Positions 17,324 through 26,396 are shown, numbered from the stretch's first letter. The stretch: 64,000 nucleotides of DNA from Morococcus cerebrosus (GCF_022749515.1 NZ_CP094242.1:620001-684000); one strand, 5' to 3'. Notes: a model not told the origin generated them from the sequence alone. Made by a program: numbers and translations.

Positions 17324-20300
17324 CTATGTCGCATCCGACGATTCTTCCTTTACCGCGTCCAGCAGCGGTATCAGCAGCTCTTCCACCAATCTTTGGAACA
17401 ACGCTCCTTCTACCGGCTCGGTATCTTCGTTGCCGAACACTAAGGCGACTTCTGTATAGTCTTTTTGCCCTTTGCTGACTTTGTTGCCGTGATAGTTTTC
17501 CTTGGCTTTGTTCAAGGCATCTTCCCAGTTCTGTTTTTTGCCGTAGGCTTCGGCGGCGGCGAGGTTGGTTTTGGCGAAGAAAGGCAGCGGGCGCGTTTGT
17601 CCGAGGTTGAAGAACGTCAACCATTTTTGCAGCATTTGTTGCGCGTGGTTGCTAGGGATTTCGGGATAAAGCGTTGTTTCTTCAGGCTGAACGATATGGG
17701 TTTGGCGGGTTTCGGTTTCAGACGACCCTACCGCGCAAAAGATTAAATGTTCGAGCAGGAGGGCGATGCGTTGCGGGGCGTTGGGTTTGCGGTCGAGGTA
17801 GAACACTTGTCCGCATTGGTACAGGTTGCCGAGGCTGCCTTGCAGGGTTTGTCCGTCGAACTGGATTTCGTAGGCGAAGGGCGGCAGTTTGGGGCTTTGC
17901 AGCAATGCGCCGTCTATACGTTTGGCGGCGGCTTGGAAATTCTGCTGCCACAATTTACCCAGTTCACCGGCGGGCAACAGGCTTTCGGCGTCGAGGCGGA
18001 CGGCGGTTTCTTGAAAGTCTTGGTTGTGGCGGCGGGCGTCAAGGTAGGCGGCGGCGATTTTGTCGGCGCGTTGCGGTTCGAAGGGTTCGGCGGATTCCCA
18101 TGCTTCGTCGCGGTAGGGTTCGCGCCAGCCTAAGGTTTGTTGCAGCCATGCTTTGACGGGATTTTTCCAGAAGCGGATGAAGTCGTCCTGCCAGACGGTC
18201 GGTGCAGGGCTGTTTTCTTCGAGGGCTTCGCTGAAAAACGGACGCGCCTGTTCGCGCGGGCGGTTGAGGGCGTCGGCGTAGTCCTGCCGCGTGCTGAAGA
18301 GGTCGTCTGAAATTTTGTCTGCGATGAAATAGCGGTGTGAGAACGGTTGCAGGGGATGTTGTTCGACCCAGTGTTCCGCCAGTTCTTTGCTGCGCCGTCC
18401 GGTCATGGCGGCGATGGTGTCGATGAGTTCGCTGACGAGGGCGGACGGGGCGAGTTCGTCGTCGTTGCGGATGCTGCGGCCGACGTAGGAGAGATAAAGG
18501 ATGTCGCGCGCGCTGATGATGGCTTCGAGGAAGAGGTAGCGGTCGTCGTCGCGGCGGGCGCGGTCGCCTTTTTGCGGGTGTTTGGCAATCAGGTCGAACA
18601 CGGCTGCTTTGGTGTTGCGCGGGAAATCGCCGTCGTTCAGCCCCAACAGACAGATGACTTTAAACGGCAGGCTCCTCATCGGCACCATGCTGCAAAAGGT
18701 GATGCCACCGCGCAGGAATCCTGCTTGGCTTTCGCTGCCTAAGAAGCGGCGTATGTGGCGGATGACCGTGTGTTGCGGCAAAGTACCGCGAAAGCCTGCC
18801 AACGCGGTTTCTTCCTGCCATTTTGCCAACGCCTGCTCGAACTGCTGCAAGGCGTATTGGTCGTCGGCGTCGGGCAGGAACAGCGACTGCACCAAATCGC
18901 GGCAGCGTTCCGTCCATTCCTCCGCCGCTGCGGGTTTGCGCCACTCGGCGGCGATGCTCGACAGCGTGCGGATGAAGGCGGCAAAGCGGCCGAACACATC
19001 AAGGCGGTTGACATCGCCGTGCCACGCGCTGACGTTTTGCCAAAGCGGGCTGCCGTCGTCGGGCAGCATCCAACCCAACACGATGCGTTCCAACGCCTGC
19101 TGCCAGGTGAACAGATTGTCCGCCGCGCCGCGCATCGTTCCGTCCAACCCCCAATGCACGTTCAATTCGGCAATGGTGTCGTGCAGCAGCGGCAAGTCGT
19201 CCGCCGTCAGCCCGAAACGGCGCAGCACCAAACCGCTTTCCAACAGCGGCAGCACTTTATCGACTTCAAACCGGCTTTCCAGCAAATCCAGCGTCTGCTC
19301 CAGCGCGTAAAGCAGCGGCTGGCGGCGGCTGAGTTTCACGTCCGACACCGAATACGGCAAAGCCTGCGCGCCGCCCTGCGCCTGCCCGAACACCGCTTCG
19401 ATAAACGGGCTGTACGGCTCGATGTTCGGCGTCAAAACAGCAATATCGTGCGGCTGCCAATCGGGATGTTCGTGCAGAATCCGCAACAGTTTGTCTTTCA
19501 AAATCTGCAATTCGCGCAGGGGGCTGTGTGCCGACACGATACGGATGGAGCCGTCGCCCAGCAAATCCGCGCGGCTGTGTTCAGAGTGCGTAGCCTGCCC
19601 GTGGTACGGCATTCGCAGGTTTTGAATATCGTTTTGCAGGCAGTGCAGCAGCGTGTCGTCTGAAACTTCTTCAAACACAGGCTGCTCCTCCAAGCCGATT
19701 TCTGTCAGAAAATCAAAAAAATCACGCCCCTGCTTGCCCAGCGATGCCAACAGCGGATGCCCCGTCTGCGACAAATCCGCATCGTCGCCGCCCTTCAAAA
19801 GCTGCGCCGCCTCAATCACATTGCCCCAATACTGCCCGCTCGGATTAAGTGCGAACACAAACACATCGCAATGTTCCGAAATTTTCTGCAAAAGCTGCAA
19901 ATACATCGGCGCCATCGTCGAAATGCCGAACACGAAAAACCGCTCGGGCAGGTGCGCCTTATCCAAAGACGACAGCAGCTTTTCCCACAACGCCACACGG
20001 TGCGGCGCGGATTGGTTGCCATCGTCCAAATAGCGCCAAAGCTGCGCCTGCCAGACCTCGTCGTCGCCCAGCCCCAGAAGTTTACCTTCCTGCCAGGCAT
20101 CAATCCACTGCGGTCGGTACACCAGATACTGGTCGAAAATATCCGCCAACTGCCCCGCCAACTGATAATCCGCCGACTCGCCGCTGCCCAAATAGCTTTG
20201 CAAGACAGAACGGACGTTTTCAAACTCAGAGGCCGTCTGAAAACGCTCGCTGCGGAACAAATCCAAAAGCCGCCAGCGCATCACCTCCGGCGAAAACGGA

Positions 20301-20551
20301 CTGAGCGCGGGAATATCGGGAATCAGCTTCTGCATCAACTGCCACGTCAAACCCGCCGGCAGGCTGAATTGCAAATTCGCCGCCACCCCTAGTTCGCGCG
20401 CCAGATACACGCTCAAATAACGCCGCATCCCCTGACTCTGTACCACAATCTGTTCCGCCGCCAAAGCAGACTCAAGCGGCCTGACCCTTTGGATTCCGGC
20501 AAACAGGGCGGCTAGCGATTCGAGGCGGTTGGACTGGTAGAGGTAGAACAT
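17324..20551 (-). CDS. recC: Exodeoxyribonuclease V subunit gamma (RecC)
   Basis: RecC is the Chi-recognition and scaffold subunit of the RecBCD helicase-nuclease, which processes double-strand breaks for RecA recombination. The 1075-residue protein starts MFYLYQSNRLESLAALF, the family N-terminus, and contains the inactive helicase-like and nuclease-like folds typical of RecC (for example VQSQGMRRYLS and GITFCSMVPMRSLPFKVICL, shown only in part). It is cytoplasmic. recB and recD are not in this window, as is usual for Neisseria, where the subunits are dispersed. Several DUS lie within the coding sequence (near 17724, 18298 and 20229). Confidence 0.95.
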   Translation of the reverse strand: MFYLYQSNRLESLAALFAGIQRVRPLESALAAEQIVVQSQGMRRYLSVYLARELGVAANLQFSLPAGLTWQLMQKLIPDIPALSPFSPEVMRWRLLDLFRSERFQTASEFENVRSVLQSYLGSGESADYQLAGQLADIFDQYLVYRPQWIDAWQEGKLLGLGDDEVWQAQLWRYLDDGNQSAPHRVALWEKLLSSLDKAHLPERFFVFGISTMAPMYLQLLQKISEHCDVFVFALNPSGQYWGNVIEAAQLLKGGDDADLSQTGHPLLASLGKQGRDFFDFLTEIGLEEQPVFEEVSDDTLLHCLQNDIQNLRMPYHGQATHSEHSRADLLGDGSIRIVSAHSPLRELQILKDKLLRILHEHPDWQPHDIAVLTPNIEPYSPFIEAVFGQAQGGAQALPYSVSDVKLSRRQPLLYALEQTLDLLESRFEVDKVLPLLESGLVLRRFGLTADDLPLLHDTIAELNVHWGLDGTMRGAADNLFTWQQALERIVLGWMLPDDGSPLWQNVSAWHGDVNRLDVFGRFAAFIRTLSSIAAEWRKPAAAEEWTERCRDLVQSLFLPDADDQYALQQFEQALAKWQEETALAGFRGTLPQHTVIRHIRRFLGSESQAGFLRGGITFCSMVPMRSLPFKVICLLGLNDGDFPRNTKAAVFDLIAKHPQKGDRARRDDDRYLFLEAIISARDILYLSYVGRSIRNDDELAPSALVSELIDTIAAMTGRRSKELAEHWVEQHPLQPFSHRYFIADKISDDLFSTRQDYADALNRPREQARPFFSEALEENSPAPTVWQDDFIRFWKNPVKAWLQQTLGWREPYRDEAWESAEPFEPQRADKIAAAYLDARRHNQDFQETAVRLDAESLLPAGELGKLWQQNFQAAAKRIDGALLQSPKLPPFAYEIQFDGQTLQGSLGNLYQCGQVFYLDRKPNAPQRIALLLEHLIFCAVGSSETETRQTHIVQPEETTLYPEIPSNHAQQMLQKWLTFFNLGQTRPLPFFAKTNLAAAEAYGKKQNWEDALNKAKENYHGNKVSKGQKDYTEVALVFGNEDTEPVEGALFQRLVEELLIPLLDAVKEESSDAT

Positions 20552-20604
20552 GGCGGGAGTAGGGCGGTGGATAATAAACGGGATTATATAGTGGATTGCA
20601 ATAG

Positions 20605-20644
20605 AAAATACCTGCGCGTGAATATTGGTACAGGTATTTTTTAT
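20605..20644. terminator. Hairpin with T-run
   Basis: AAATACCTG pairs with CAGGTATTT across a 16-base loop and is followed by TTTTTTA. It points in the plus direction, where no gene precedes it, so its transcript is unclear. Confidence 0.55.
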
Positions 20645-20736
20645 TTGGATTGACAGGATATGGGCTTATCGGCTGATGACGGTTGTTTTACCGCATCTGT
20701 TTTAGGGATTGAATAGTAACGGAGAGAGATGGGTTT

Positions 20737-20767
20737 AAAGTCGTCTGAAAACGTTTCAGACGACTTT
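20737..20767. terminator. Inverted DUS-variant pair
   Basis: AAAGTCGTCTGAAA pairs with TTTCAGACGACTTT. The first base pair of the DUS is changed (AAGTCG instead of AGGTCG) in both arms, a compensated change that keeps the stem. Confidence 0.75.
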
Positions 20768-20854
20768 AAAACATATTTAAATCGCTATGTCCGAATATGG
20801 TTTCTCTTGCCAGTGGGAAATGGTAGGCCGGCTGTTTATTGGGATCGATAGCAA

Positions 20855-20885
20855 AAGGTCGTCTGAAAATATTTCAGACGACCTT
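20855..20885 (-). terminator. DUS-pair terminator of pglL
   Basis: AAGGTCGTCTGAAA and TTTCAGACGACCTT form a near-perfect stem seven bases past the pglL stop codon. Confidence 0.8.
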
Positions 20886-20891
20886 GGTTGT

Positions 20892-22733
20892 TTACGATGC
20901 CGGTATCTCCGCCGCGCAAGGTTTGGCAGTTTTATGTTTTGGCGATTTCAGGAAATTGCGGCAGTCTTCCAAAATTTGGGGCAGAAGCGGTTCGAATTCC
21001 TTTCTACTGCGGATTTTGCCGGTGTAAAACGACATCATGTAAGGATAGTAATAATACATATCTTGCATCCATTGCGCGCCTTCTTTGGTTTTACCTTGAC
21101 GGTAGAGGTAGAGGCCGACTTGGTAGTCGTTGCTGTAAGGGCGGTAGGTGAGTGCGTCGAATGCCGCTTTTTGCGCCCAAGGTTGGACTTTTTCATCGGC
21201 AGGATCGGCACGGCGGGTCAGGCTCAGGTCGGCATAATAGGCCAGCATGGGGCTGGTTTCCGAAATGCGGCGCAGTCCGGAAATTTTGGCGTTGACTTGA
21301 GACGGGTCGTCGGTTTTGGGTTGACGGCTGTAAGCGGTCAGGTCGGTATAGTTCCAGCCTAAGTGTAGCGTGCCGCCGATAATGGCCAATGCGGCGATAC
21401 CGCCTGCCAAATTGCGGCGACGGGCTTGTTTGATTCCGTCGGATACATCTTCATAACGCGCGCTTGAGAGCGAAAGTATGAGGGCGAACGGAGTCAGGAA
21501 GTAGATGTACCAAAGCGGGTATTCGAGCATGCTGTGGCACATGGTTACGCTTGCGGCGGTCAGTAGGAACAGGTTGGCCGGATTGGACGGACGGGTAATC
21601 AAACGCCAAACGCCCGCCAGCATGGTTCCCGCGCTCAATAATGCACCTGTCAGCCCCATTTCGGCAAGGATTTGCAGGATAAGGTTGTGGCAGTGGGTGA
21701 ACAAAACGCCTAGGATGTTATTGGCAAAGTATTGTTTTTCGGCATTTAATAGGAAACTCAGGCTGCCGAAGCTGTTCCAGCCGTGTCCGAGGATTGGGGA
21801 GCGGGTAAAGGCGGTCCAGGCATTCCGCCATTCGATTTGGCGCGCAGAACCTTCAAAATCACTATGACCGGCGCGTTCTATGGCGGTTTCGTAACGGCTG
21901 TTGCCCAGTAAATCAAGCAATGTCCCCATGCCGAACTGGAAAACCGCAGCCAATACCGCTGCGAAAAAGAAGATTTTAATTAAGCGTGCCGATTCGCGGC
22001 CTGCCCGCCAGTACCAAAAAGGCAGAATCAATACGATGGCGATGATGTAGCCCAAGATAGTACGCGAGTTGACCAAACCCAAGACGGCAGTCAGCAGAAA
22101 TACGCAAAGCAATCCGAGCCAGTCGGGCATTTTCCGCGTTGCCCACAAATAGGATGCGGCAAGTACGCCCCACATCAGATAATGTCCCAGATGGTTGCGC
22201 TGCCCGAGCTGGCCGTTTACCGTTCCGCCGCCGTAAGCCAATATGCCGTGGAACAGGGAAATGTCCGACCATCCTTTGAACTGCATAAACGCCACGACAG
22301 CCTGCGCGGCTGCACCAAAAAACAACGACCATGCGAATACGGTAACAACTCGGTCCTGCCCGTAAGCGGAAATCCAGCCGCGACAGGCCCAGGCAGAAAG
22401 GGCGAGGATGACGAAAGTCCATGCCGCCAAGTCGCTCATCCCCGGATACAGCAAACCCATTGCCCGCGACTGTATCGCCCAATATACCGCCATCAGCAAC
22501 AGTCCGACAGATACATAAGGCAGGCGGATATTGAGCAGGCCTTTATATGCCGAAGCCAATACTAAAATTGTCGCACCCAACAGGGAGCCGGCTTCAAGGT
22601 AGAAGCTCGGCAGTGGGCCTACGCGGTAAATCGACAGGAAAGGGACGGCGCAAACCCAGATAAAACAAACCCATAAAGGCAGCAGGCGGATATTCCATTC
22701 ATTTTTAAGATGATATGCGGTACGGGCAAACAT
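20892..22733 (-). CDS. pglL: O-oligosaccharyltransferase PglL (Wzy_C / O-antigen ligase family)
   Basis: PglL transfers lipid-linked glycans en bloc to serine residues of pilin and many periplasmic proteins. It is a polytopic inner-membrane enzyme. The 613 residues show about 12 hydrophobic segments, the ligase loop with LGQRNHLGHYLMWG and ILGHGWNSFG, and the HCHN motif (LFTHCHNLILQILAEMG) corresponding to the essential histidine of meningococcal PglL. The C-terminal tetratricopeptide-like periplasmic domain also aligns (SPMLAYYADLSL). The start at 22733 (GGGG upstream) overlaps the stop of the upstream DUF2069 gene as TAATG, implying coupled translation. Confidence 0.9.
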   Translation of the reverse strand: MFARTAYHLKNEWNIRLLPLWVCFIWVCAVPFLSIYRVGPLPSFYLEAGSLLGATILVLASAYKGLLNIRLPYVSVGLLLMAVYWAIQSRAMGLLYPGMSDLAAWTFVILALSAWACRGWISAYGQDRVVTVFAWSLFFGAAAQAVVAFMQFKGWSDISLFHGILAYGGGTVNGQLGQRNHLGHYLMWGVLAASYLWATRKMPDWLGLLCVFLLTAVLGLVNSRTILGYIIAIVLILPFWYWRAGRESARLIKIFFFAAVLAAVFQFGMGTLLDLLGNSRYETAIERAGHSDFEGSARQIEWRNAWTAFTRSPILGHGWNSFGSLSFLLNAEKQYFANNILGVLFTHCHNLILQILAEMGLTGALLSAGTMLAGVWRLITRPSNPANLFLLTAASVTMCHSMLEYPLWYIYFLTPFALILSLSSARYEDVSDGIKQARRRNLAGGIAALAIIGGTLHLGWNYTDLTAYSRQPKTDDPSQVNAKISGLRRISETSPMLAYYADLSLTRRADPADEKVQPWAQKAAFDALTYRPYSNDYQVGLYLYRQGKTKEGAQWMQDMYYYYPYMMSFYTGKIRSRKEFEPLLPQILEDCRNFLKSPKHKTAKPCAAEIPAS

Positions 22734-23092
22734 TATTTCCCCTCTTTTTTGTGTTGTTTGATAAATGCGAGGCAGGCGACAAAGAAAATTATGCAGGAGG
22801 TAAGCGACAATGCGGCGCACAGGCGTTCGGCAGGCGAAGCGTCAAACAGGCGCATGACCGCCTCGGCAAAATAAATCAGAATCAGCATAGAGCTGTATTG
22901 ATAAGTATAAATACGGCCCTTGAGTATGCCGCCCAGCGGCAGGCATAAAGGCAGGGCTTTGAGGGCAAGCCATGAACCGCCGTTGCGCAAAGGCGCAATC
23001 CACAATTCCCAAGACAGGGAAAGCAGAATCAGAAAAATCAGGCTGGCACACGAGGCAAGATAGGGTAGGGAAGGTTTCGATGATGTATTCAC
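22733..23092 (-). CDS. DUF2069 membrane protein
   Basis: A 119-residue protein with four predicted transmembrane segments (around residues 10-28, 40-55, 64-82 and 92-110) and a short basic tail (KQHKKEGK). It resembles DUF2069 proteins of beta- and gammaproteobacteria, whose function is not known. The start is GTG at 23092, without a strong Shine-Dalgarno. Its stop overlaps the pglL ATG, so the two form an operon; a link with protein glycosylation is only suggested by this arrangement. Confidence 0.75.
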   Translation of the reverse strand: MNTSSKPSLPYLASCASLIFLILLSLSWELWIAPLRNGGSWLALKALPLCLPLGGILKGRIYTYQYSSMLILIYFAEAVMRLFDASPAERLCAALSLTSCIIFFVACLAFIKQHKKEGK

Positions 23093-23164
23093 GGGCAGGT
23101 CTGAACGGCTTTCAGCCGGATATTGGAACGCGAATTATACCGAAACAGGATGTGATGACGCAAA

Positions 23165-23207
23165 AAGGTCGTCTGAAACCCTCTATCTGAAGGTTTCAGA
23201 CGACCTA
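23165..23207. terminator. DUS-pair terminator after the nitroreductase gene
   Basis: AGGTCGTCTGAAACC and GGTTTCAGACGACCT form a 15-bp stem, 22 bases past the stop of the minus-strand nitroreductase gene. Confidence 0.8.
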
Positions 23208-23228
23208 TTGCCGTTTCATCATTTTTTT

Positions 23229-23879
23229 TTAGATTTTGGTAAAGATGGCTTCGTTTTCAAAACGCGATTTTGGCAGCGCAGCGTTGAAATCATCTGCGGC
23301 ACGGTAGCCGAAGGAGACGACGGCGACGGCTTTGTAGCCTTTTTCGGTCAAACCGAATTCCTCATTCAAAACCTGCAAATCCACGCCTTCCATCGGCACG
23401 GCGTCGATGCCTGCTGCGGCAGCGGCGAATAGGGTGAAGCCCATGTTGAGATAGACTTGTTTGGCAAGCCATTGCTCTTCATCTTGGATTTGGTTGCGGT
23501 GGATGCCCAAGAACAAGCGGCGGGTAGAGTCGCCGGCCTGCTTGGCTTCTTCCGTAGCAAAACGTCCATCTTTGTCTTCTTGTGCCAATACGGCGGCGAC
23601 ATAATCATCGTCGGCGCAAACGCGGGCGGCGAAGACGACGACATGAGAAGCATGGGCAATTTTCGGGGCGTTGTAAGGGAGTTTTTCAGTAGCTTTGGCA
23701 ATACGCGCTTTGCCTGCTTCGTTATCGGCGATGATGAAGTGCCACGGCTGCATATTGACGCTGGAGGGGCTGTTGCGCAGGGCGGCTTCGATATGGGCGA
23801 AGTCTTCGGCTGCGATTTTTTTGGACGGGTCGAAAGATTTGGTGCTGTATCGTTGGCGGACGATTTCGGTAATATTCAT
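23229..23879 (-). CDS. nfsB: NAD(P)H nitroreductase (NfsB-like)
   Basis: FMN-dependent oxygen-insensitive nitroreductase that reduces nitroaromatics and quinones in the cytoplasm. The 216-residue protein has the family N-terminus (IVRQRYSTKSFDPSKKI), the FMN-contacting RNSPSSVNMQPWHFI stretch and the C-terminal GYKAVAVVSFGYR. It is a single-gene unit with its own DUS terminator. In Neisseria, loss of NfsB confers nitrofurantoin resistance. The symbol is given by similarity; related family members such as NfnB-type enzymes cannot be strictly excluded. Confidence 0.85.
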   Translation of the reverse strand: MNITEIVRQRYSTKSFDPSKKIAAEDFAHIEAALRNSPSSVNMQPWHFIIADNEAGKARIAKATEKLPYNAPKIAHASHVVVFAARVCADDDYVAAVLAQEDKDGRFATEEAKQAGDSTRRLFLGIHRNQIQDEEQWLAKQVYLNMGFTLFAAAAAGIDAVPMEGVDLQVLNEEFGLTEKGYKAVAVVSFGYRAADDFNAALPKSRFENEAIFTKI

Positions 23880-24015
23880 GATTTATTGCCTCTTTATAAA
23901 AAAAGAAAAACAGATTATAGGAAGGTCGTCTGAAAGGAGCAATCAGGCAAATCTTAATACTTTAGACGATAGGAAGACTTTTATTTTTCGCCGATTGAAG
24001 ATAATAAGTGTATGC

Positions 24016-24048
24016 AAAAAAGCCTGAACAAATTGTTCAGGCTTTTTA
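24016..24048 (-). terminator. Terminator of tRNA-Asn
   Basis: AAAAAGCCTGAACA pairs with TGTTCAGGCTTTTT; a T run follows the stem in the tRNA direction. Confidence 0.88.
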
Positions 24049-24052
24049 AATT

Positions 24053-24128
24053 TGGCTCCCCGACCTGGGCTCGAACCAGGGACCTGCGGATTAACAGTCC
24101 GTCGCTCTACCGACTGAGCTATCGGGGA
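24053..24128 (-). tRNA. tRNA-Asn (anticodon GTT)
   Basis: A 76-nt cloverleaf on the minus strand with encoded CCA. The acceptor stem is TCCCCGA / TCGGGGA, the anticodon arm is GGACT-GTTAA-TCC with GTT, and the T arm carries GGTTCGAGCC. A sigma-70 promoter lies just upstream. Confidence 0.97.
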
Positions 24129-24137
24129 ATGGGGCGT

Positions 24138-24165
24138 ATTATATAGCCCTGAAAAAAAGTGTCAA
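24138..24165 (-). promoter_or_regulatory. Sigma-70 promoter of tRNA-Asn
   Basis: On the minus strand a perfect TTGACA (24160-24165) is separated by 16 bp from a perfect TATAAT (24138-24143), 10 bp before the tRNA 5' end. Confidence 0.88.
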
Positions 24166-24239
24166 CTAAAATTTCAACTTACGAAACGGCAGCATTTCAA
24201 ATATTTGAATGGTAAGTATATTATTTTGACTTTATTCCA

Positions 24240-24734
24240 TTAATATTTTGCGCTGATTAATTTCCCGTTTTTAAATACCTGTTGCTGCATGACGTTGCCG
24301 TTGTAGGCATATACGGTTAATGAACCGTCATACGGTGTGGCGCGGAATTGTAGCAGCCGGTCGCGGGGCAAGGGGTAGGGGTCGGTGCGTTTCCTGCTGT
24401 TGTCGCTGTAGAAATCCTGTACCAGATATTCATGATTGTGCCTGCTGATTAATTGCCGATAGTAACCGCCCTTGACGGGGCTGTCGGCAGGGTTGCCCTG
24501 CGCGTCAAAGTAAGTAACGATTTGTTCCTCGATAATATGGATACCGCCGTTGTTTTTAGGGATACGGTTTTCCCTTTTGTCGATGCCGACGGGAATATTG
24601 ACAGAGGTACCTAATCCGATATGGCTGCCTATACCTGTTCCCAAGCCGAGGCCTACCGACATGCGGGGCGAGTTTGCGGTGCAGGCGGTCAGGATGAAGG
24701 CGGATAGCGATAACGCAGTGGCAATAGGCTTCAT
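24240..24734 (-). CDS. Lipoprotein of unknown function
   Basis: A 164-residue protein with a lipoprotein signal (lipobox LTAC, C18). A glycine-rich stretch follows (SVGLGLGTGIGSHIGLGTS), similar to the low-complexity region of other small neisserial and gamma-proteobacterial surface lipoproteins. The C-terminal part (residues about 60-164) is beta-rich, with YFDAQGNPADSPVKGGYYRQL and VYAYNGNVMQQQVFKNGKL. No family is recognised with confidence. It stands alone between tRNA-Asn and dnrN. Confidence 0.75.
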   Translation of the reverse strand: MKPIATALSLSAFILTACTANSPRMSVGLGLGTGIGSHIGLGTSVNIPVGIDKRENRIPKNNGGIHIIEEQIVTYFDAQGNPADSPVKGGYYRQLISRHNHEYLVQDFYSDNSRKRTDPYPLPRDRLLQFRATPYDGSLTVYAYNGNVMQQQVFKNGKLISAKY

Positions 24735-24800
24735 AAGATAATTCTCATGGGTTGAATATCCATATAAAACAATTATATATTATAGATTGGCATAGGTAAA

Positions 24801-24836
24801 AAAATATCGGCGGCTAGATAGCCGCCGATATTTTTT
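24801..24836 (-). terminator. Terminator of dnrN
   Basis: AAATATCGGCGGC pairs with GCCGCCGATATTT over TAGATA. T and A runs flank both sides, so it may work in both directions. Confidence 0.85.
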
Positions 24837-25308
24837 ATGAAGCCAAGATGCGTGGGAACAGGATTTCGTTTTCCAAGTGGATATGTTCTTCCAAATCGTC
24901 CGACAGTTCTTGTGCCAACGCATATAACCTTTGCTGGTCTTTGTTGGCGTTTTGCGGCGGAGTGAAATGATTGGTCAGGGTTTTCAACTGCGCCAGTGCG
25001 CGGTCGTGTTCTTCGTGTTCGTGCATCATGACATTAACCGGCATGGCGGCGCGGCTGCCCAAGCCCTGTTTTGCCATCGGGAACAACATACGTTCTTCCT
25101 TCATCATGTGCATCAGCAGCTCGTTTTGGATGTATTCGAGCAGTTCCGGCAGTTTGGCAGGGAAGCCGTCGGGCGAGGTTGAGGCGATTTTATGCGCCAA
25201 GGGGACAAGCTCTTCAAGTTGTGCGCGGTGGGTATTGTGATAGCGGCTGATGACATGGTCTATCACGGTATTTACGGGGGAAACTTCCCAAACGGTCAAA
25301 TCGGTCAT
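24835..25308 (-). CDS. dnrN: Iron-sulfur cluster repair di-iron protein DnrN (RIC/YtfE family)
   Basis: RIC proteins repair iron-sulfur clusters damaged by nitric oxide or peroxide. The 157-residue protein is a hemerythrin-like four-helix bundle with the expected di-iron ligands: H and E in VIDHVISRYHNTHRAQL, H and E in LLMHMMKEERMLFP, the HEHEEHDRAL stretch and the HIHLENEILFPR end. It lacks the ScdA N-terminal domain of E. coli YtfE, as is normal for DnrN. The start at 25308 follows AGGAA. In Neisseria dnrN is repressed by the NO sensor NsrR, and a matching palindrome lies upstream. Confidence 0.88.
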   Translation of the reverse strand: MTDLTVWEVSPVNTVIDHVISRYHNTHRAQLEELVPLAHKIASTSPDGFPAKLPELLEYIQNELLMHMMKEERMLFPMAKQGLGSRAAMPVNVMMHEHEEHDRALAQLKTLTNHFTPPQNANKDQQRLYALAQELSDDLEEHIHLENEILFPRILAS

Positions 25309-25378
25309 GGCGGTATTCCTGAATTTAGTCGTTTTCAGACGACGTTTAAGGTTTGTGGTAAAGATTGATATTGTATGA

Positions 25379-25396
25379 ATGTATTCGAAGCATACA
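25379..25396 (-). promoter_or_regulatory. Candidate NsrR operator of dnrN
   Basis: ATGTATTCGAAGCATACA has arms TGTAT / ATACA, resembling the NsrR half-site pattern ATGYATTT. It lies 71 bp before the dnrN start. Neisserial dnrN is known to be NsrR controlled; the exact site here is inferred. Confidence 0.45.
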
Positions 25397-25542
25397 CCCC
25401 GCGCGGGCGGATGTACAGTTTTCGGCCTTGTTTCACGCAATACTTATAACCAATTTTTCTTTGCGGGAAACAAACCATTCTTTCCGTTTTTCAGACGACC
25501 CCGTTAAAGTGGCAGCATCTTCTTTTTCCCTTCCGAGCGACC

Positions 25543-26379
25543 ATGTTATTACTCAAAACGCCCAGCGTACTGCCCGGCTTCAAAATCAGCCTCGGCCTGA
25601 CCGTATTGTGCCTGTCGCTTCTGGTGGTTTTGCCGTTTGCGATGATGGCGGCGAAGGCGGCGGAAATCGGCTGGGGCGGCTTTTGGAACACGATTGCCGA
25701 GCCGAACGTGTTGGCGGCGGTGTGGCTGAGTTTGCGGATGTCGTTTTATGCGATGCTGACCAATGTCGTGTTCGGCACACTGGTGGCGTGGGTGTTGGTG
25801 CGCTATGAATTTCCGCTCAAGGGGCTGGTGAACGCACTGGTCGATTTGCCGTTTGCGCTGCCGACGGCGGTTACGGGCATCGCGTTGGCGACCCTGTATG
25901 CGCCCAACGGTTGGATAGGCCGTTTTTTCGAGCCTTTGGGCATCAAAATTGCGTTTACGCCCGTCGGCATTTGGATTGCGCTGGTTGTCGTCAGCCTGCC
26001 CTTTATCGTCCGCGCCGTACAGCCGGTATTGGAGGAATTGTCGGGCGAATATGAGGAAGCGGCGGCAACTTTGGGGGCAAACCGCTTCACAACGTTCCGC
26101 CGCGTGCTGCTGCCGGAAATCACGCCGGCGCTCTTAACCGGCGCGGGCATGATGTTCGCGCGGGCAACGGGGGAATACGGCTCGGTGATTTTTATCGCGG
26201 GCAACATTCCGATGGTTTCCGAAATCCTGCCGCTGATTATTACGGGCAAGCTGGAACAGTTCGACGTACAGGGCGCGTCGGCGGTAGCGTTGTTTATGCT
26301 GCTGGTTTCGTTTGTGATCCTGTTTGCGCTGAACGTGATGCAGTGGGCGTTGAGCAGGCGTTCGGGAGCGAAGGGTTGA
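25543..26379 (+). CDS. cysT: Sulfate/thiosulfate ABC transporter permease CysT
   Basis: One of two inner-membrane permeases of the sulfate/thiosulfate importer that supplies sulfur for cysteine synthesis. The 278-residue protein has six hydrophobic segments and the EAA loop that contacts the ATPase (EEAAATLGANRFTTFRRVLLP). The start is the ATG at 25543 (MLLLKTPSVLPGFKISLGL), the usual N-terminus. The periplasmic binding protein gene is not in this window. A 308-base gap full of repeats separates it from cysW. Confidence 0.95.
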   Translation: MLLLKTPSVLPGFKISLGLTVLCLSLLVVLPFAMMAAKAAEIGWGGFWNTIAEPNVLAAVWLSLRMSFYAMLTNVVFGTLVAWVLVRYEFPLKGLVNALVDLPFALPTAVTGIALATLYAPNGWIGRFFEPLGIKIAFTPVGIWIALVVVSLPFIVRAVQPVLEELSGEYEEAAATLGANRFTTFRRVLLPEITPALLTGAGMMFARATGEYGSVIFIAGNIPMVSEILPLIITGKLEQFDVQGASAVALFMLLVSFVILFALNVMQWALSRRSGAKG

Positions 26380-26396
26380 GGGGTCGTCTGAAAAAT

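Larger units (their letters stand above)
20552..20891. other. Intergenic region with three hairpins between recC and pglL
   Basis: This 340-base gap holds the recC promoter side, one ordinary hairpin (20605-20644) and two inverted DUS pairs (20737-20767 and 20855-20885). No coding potential is evident. Confidence 0.65.

Noticed and set aside
18755..19663. Long plus-strand frames opposite recC
   Set aside because: Basic, glutamine- and arginine-rich translations without recognisable domains; recC covers the region.
20586..20596. TATAGTGGATT resembling a Correia repeat end
   Set aside because: Only the terminal 11 bases match; the core and the second end are missing, so it may be chance or a very old relic.
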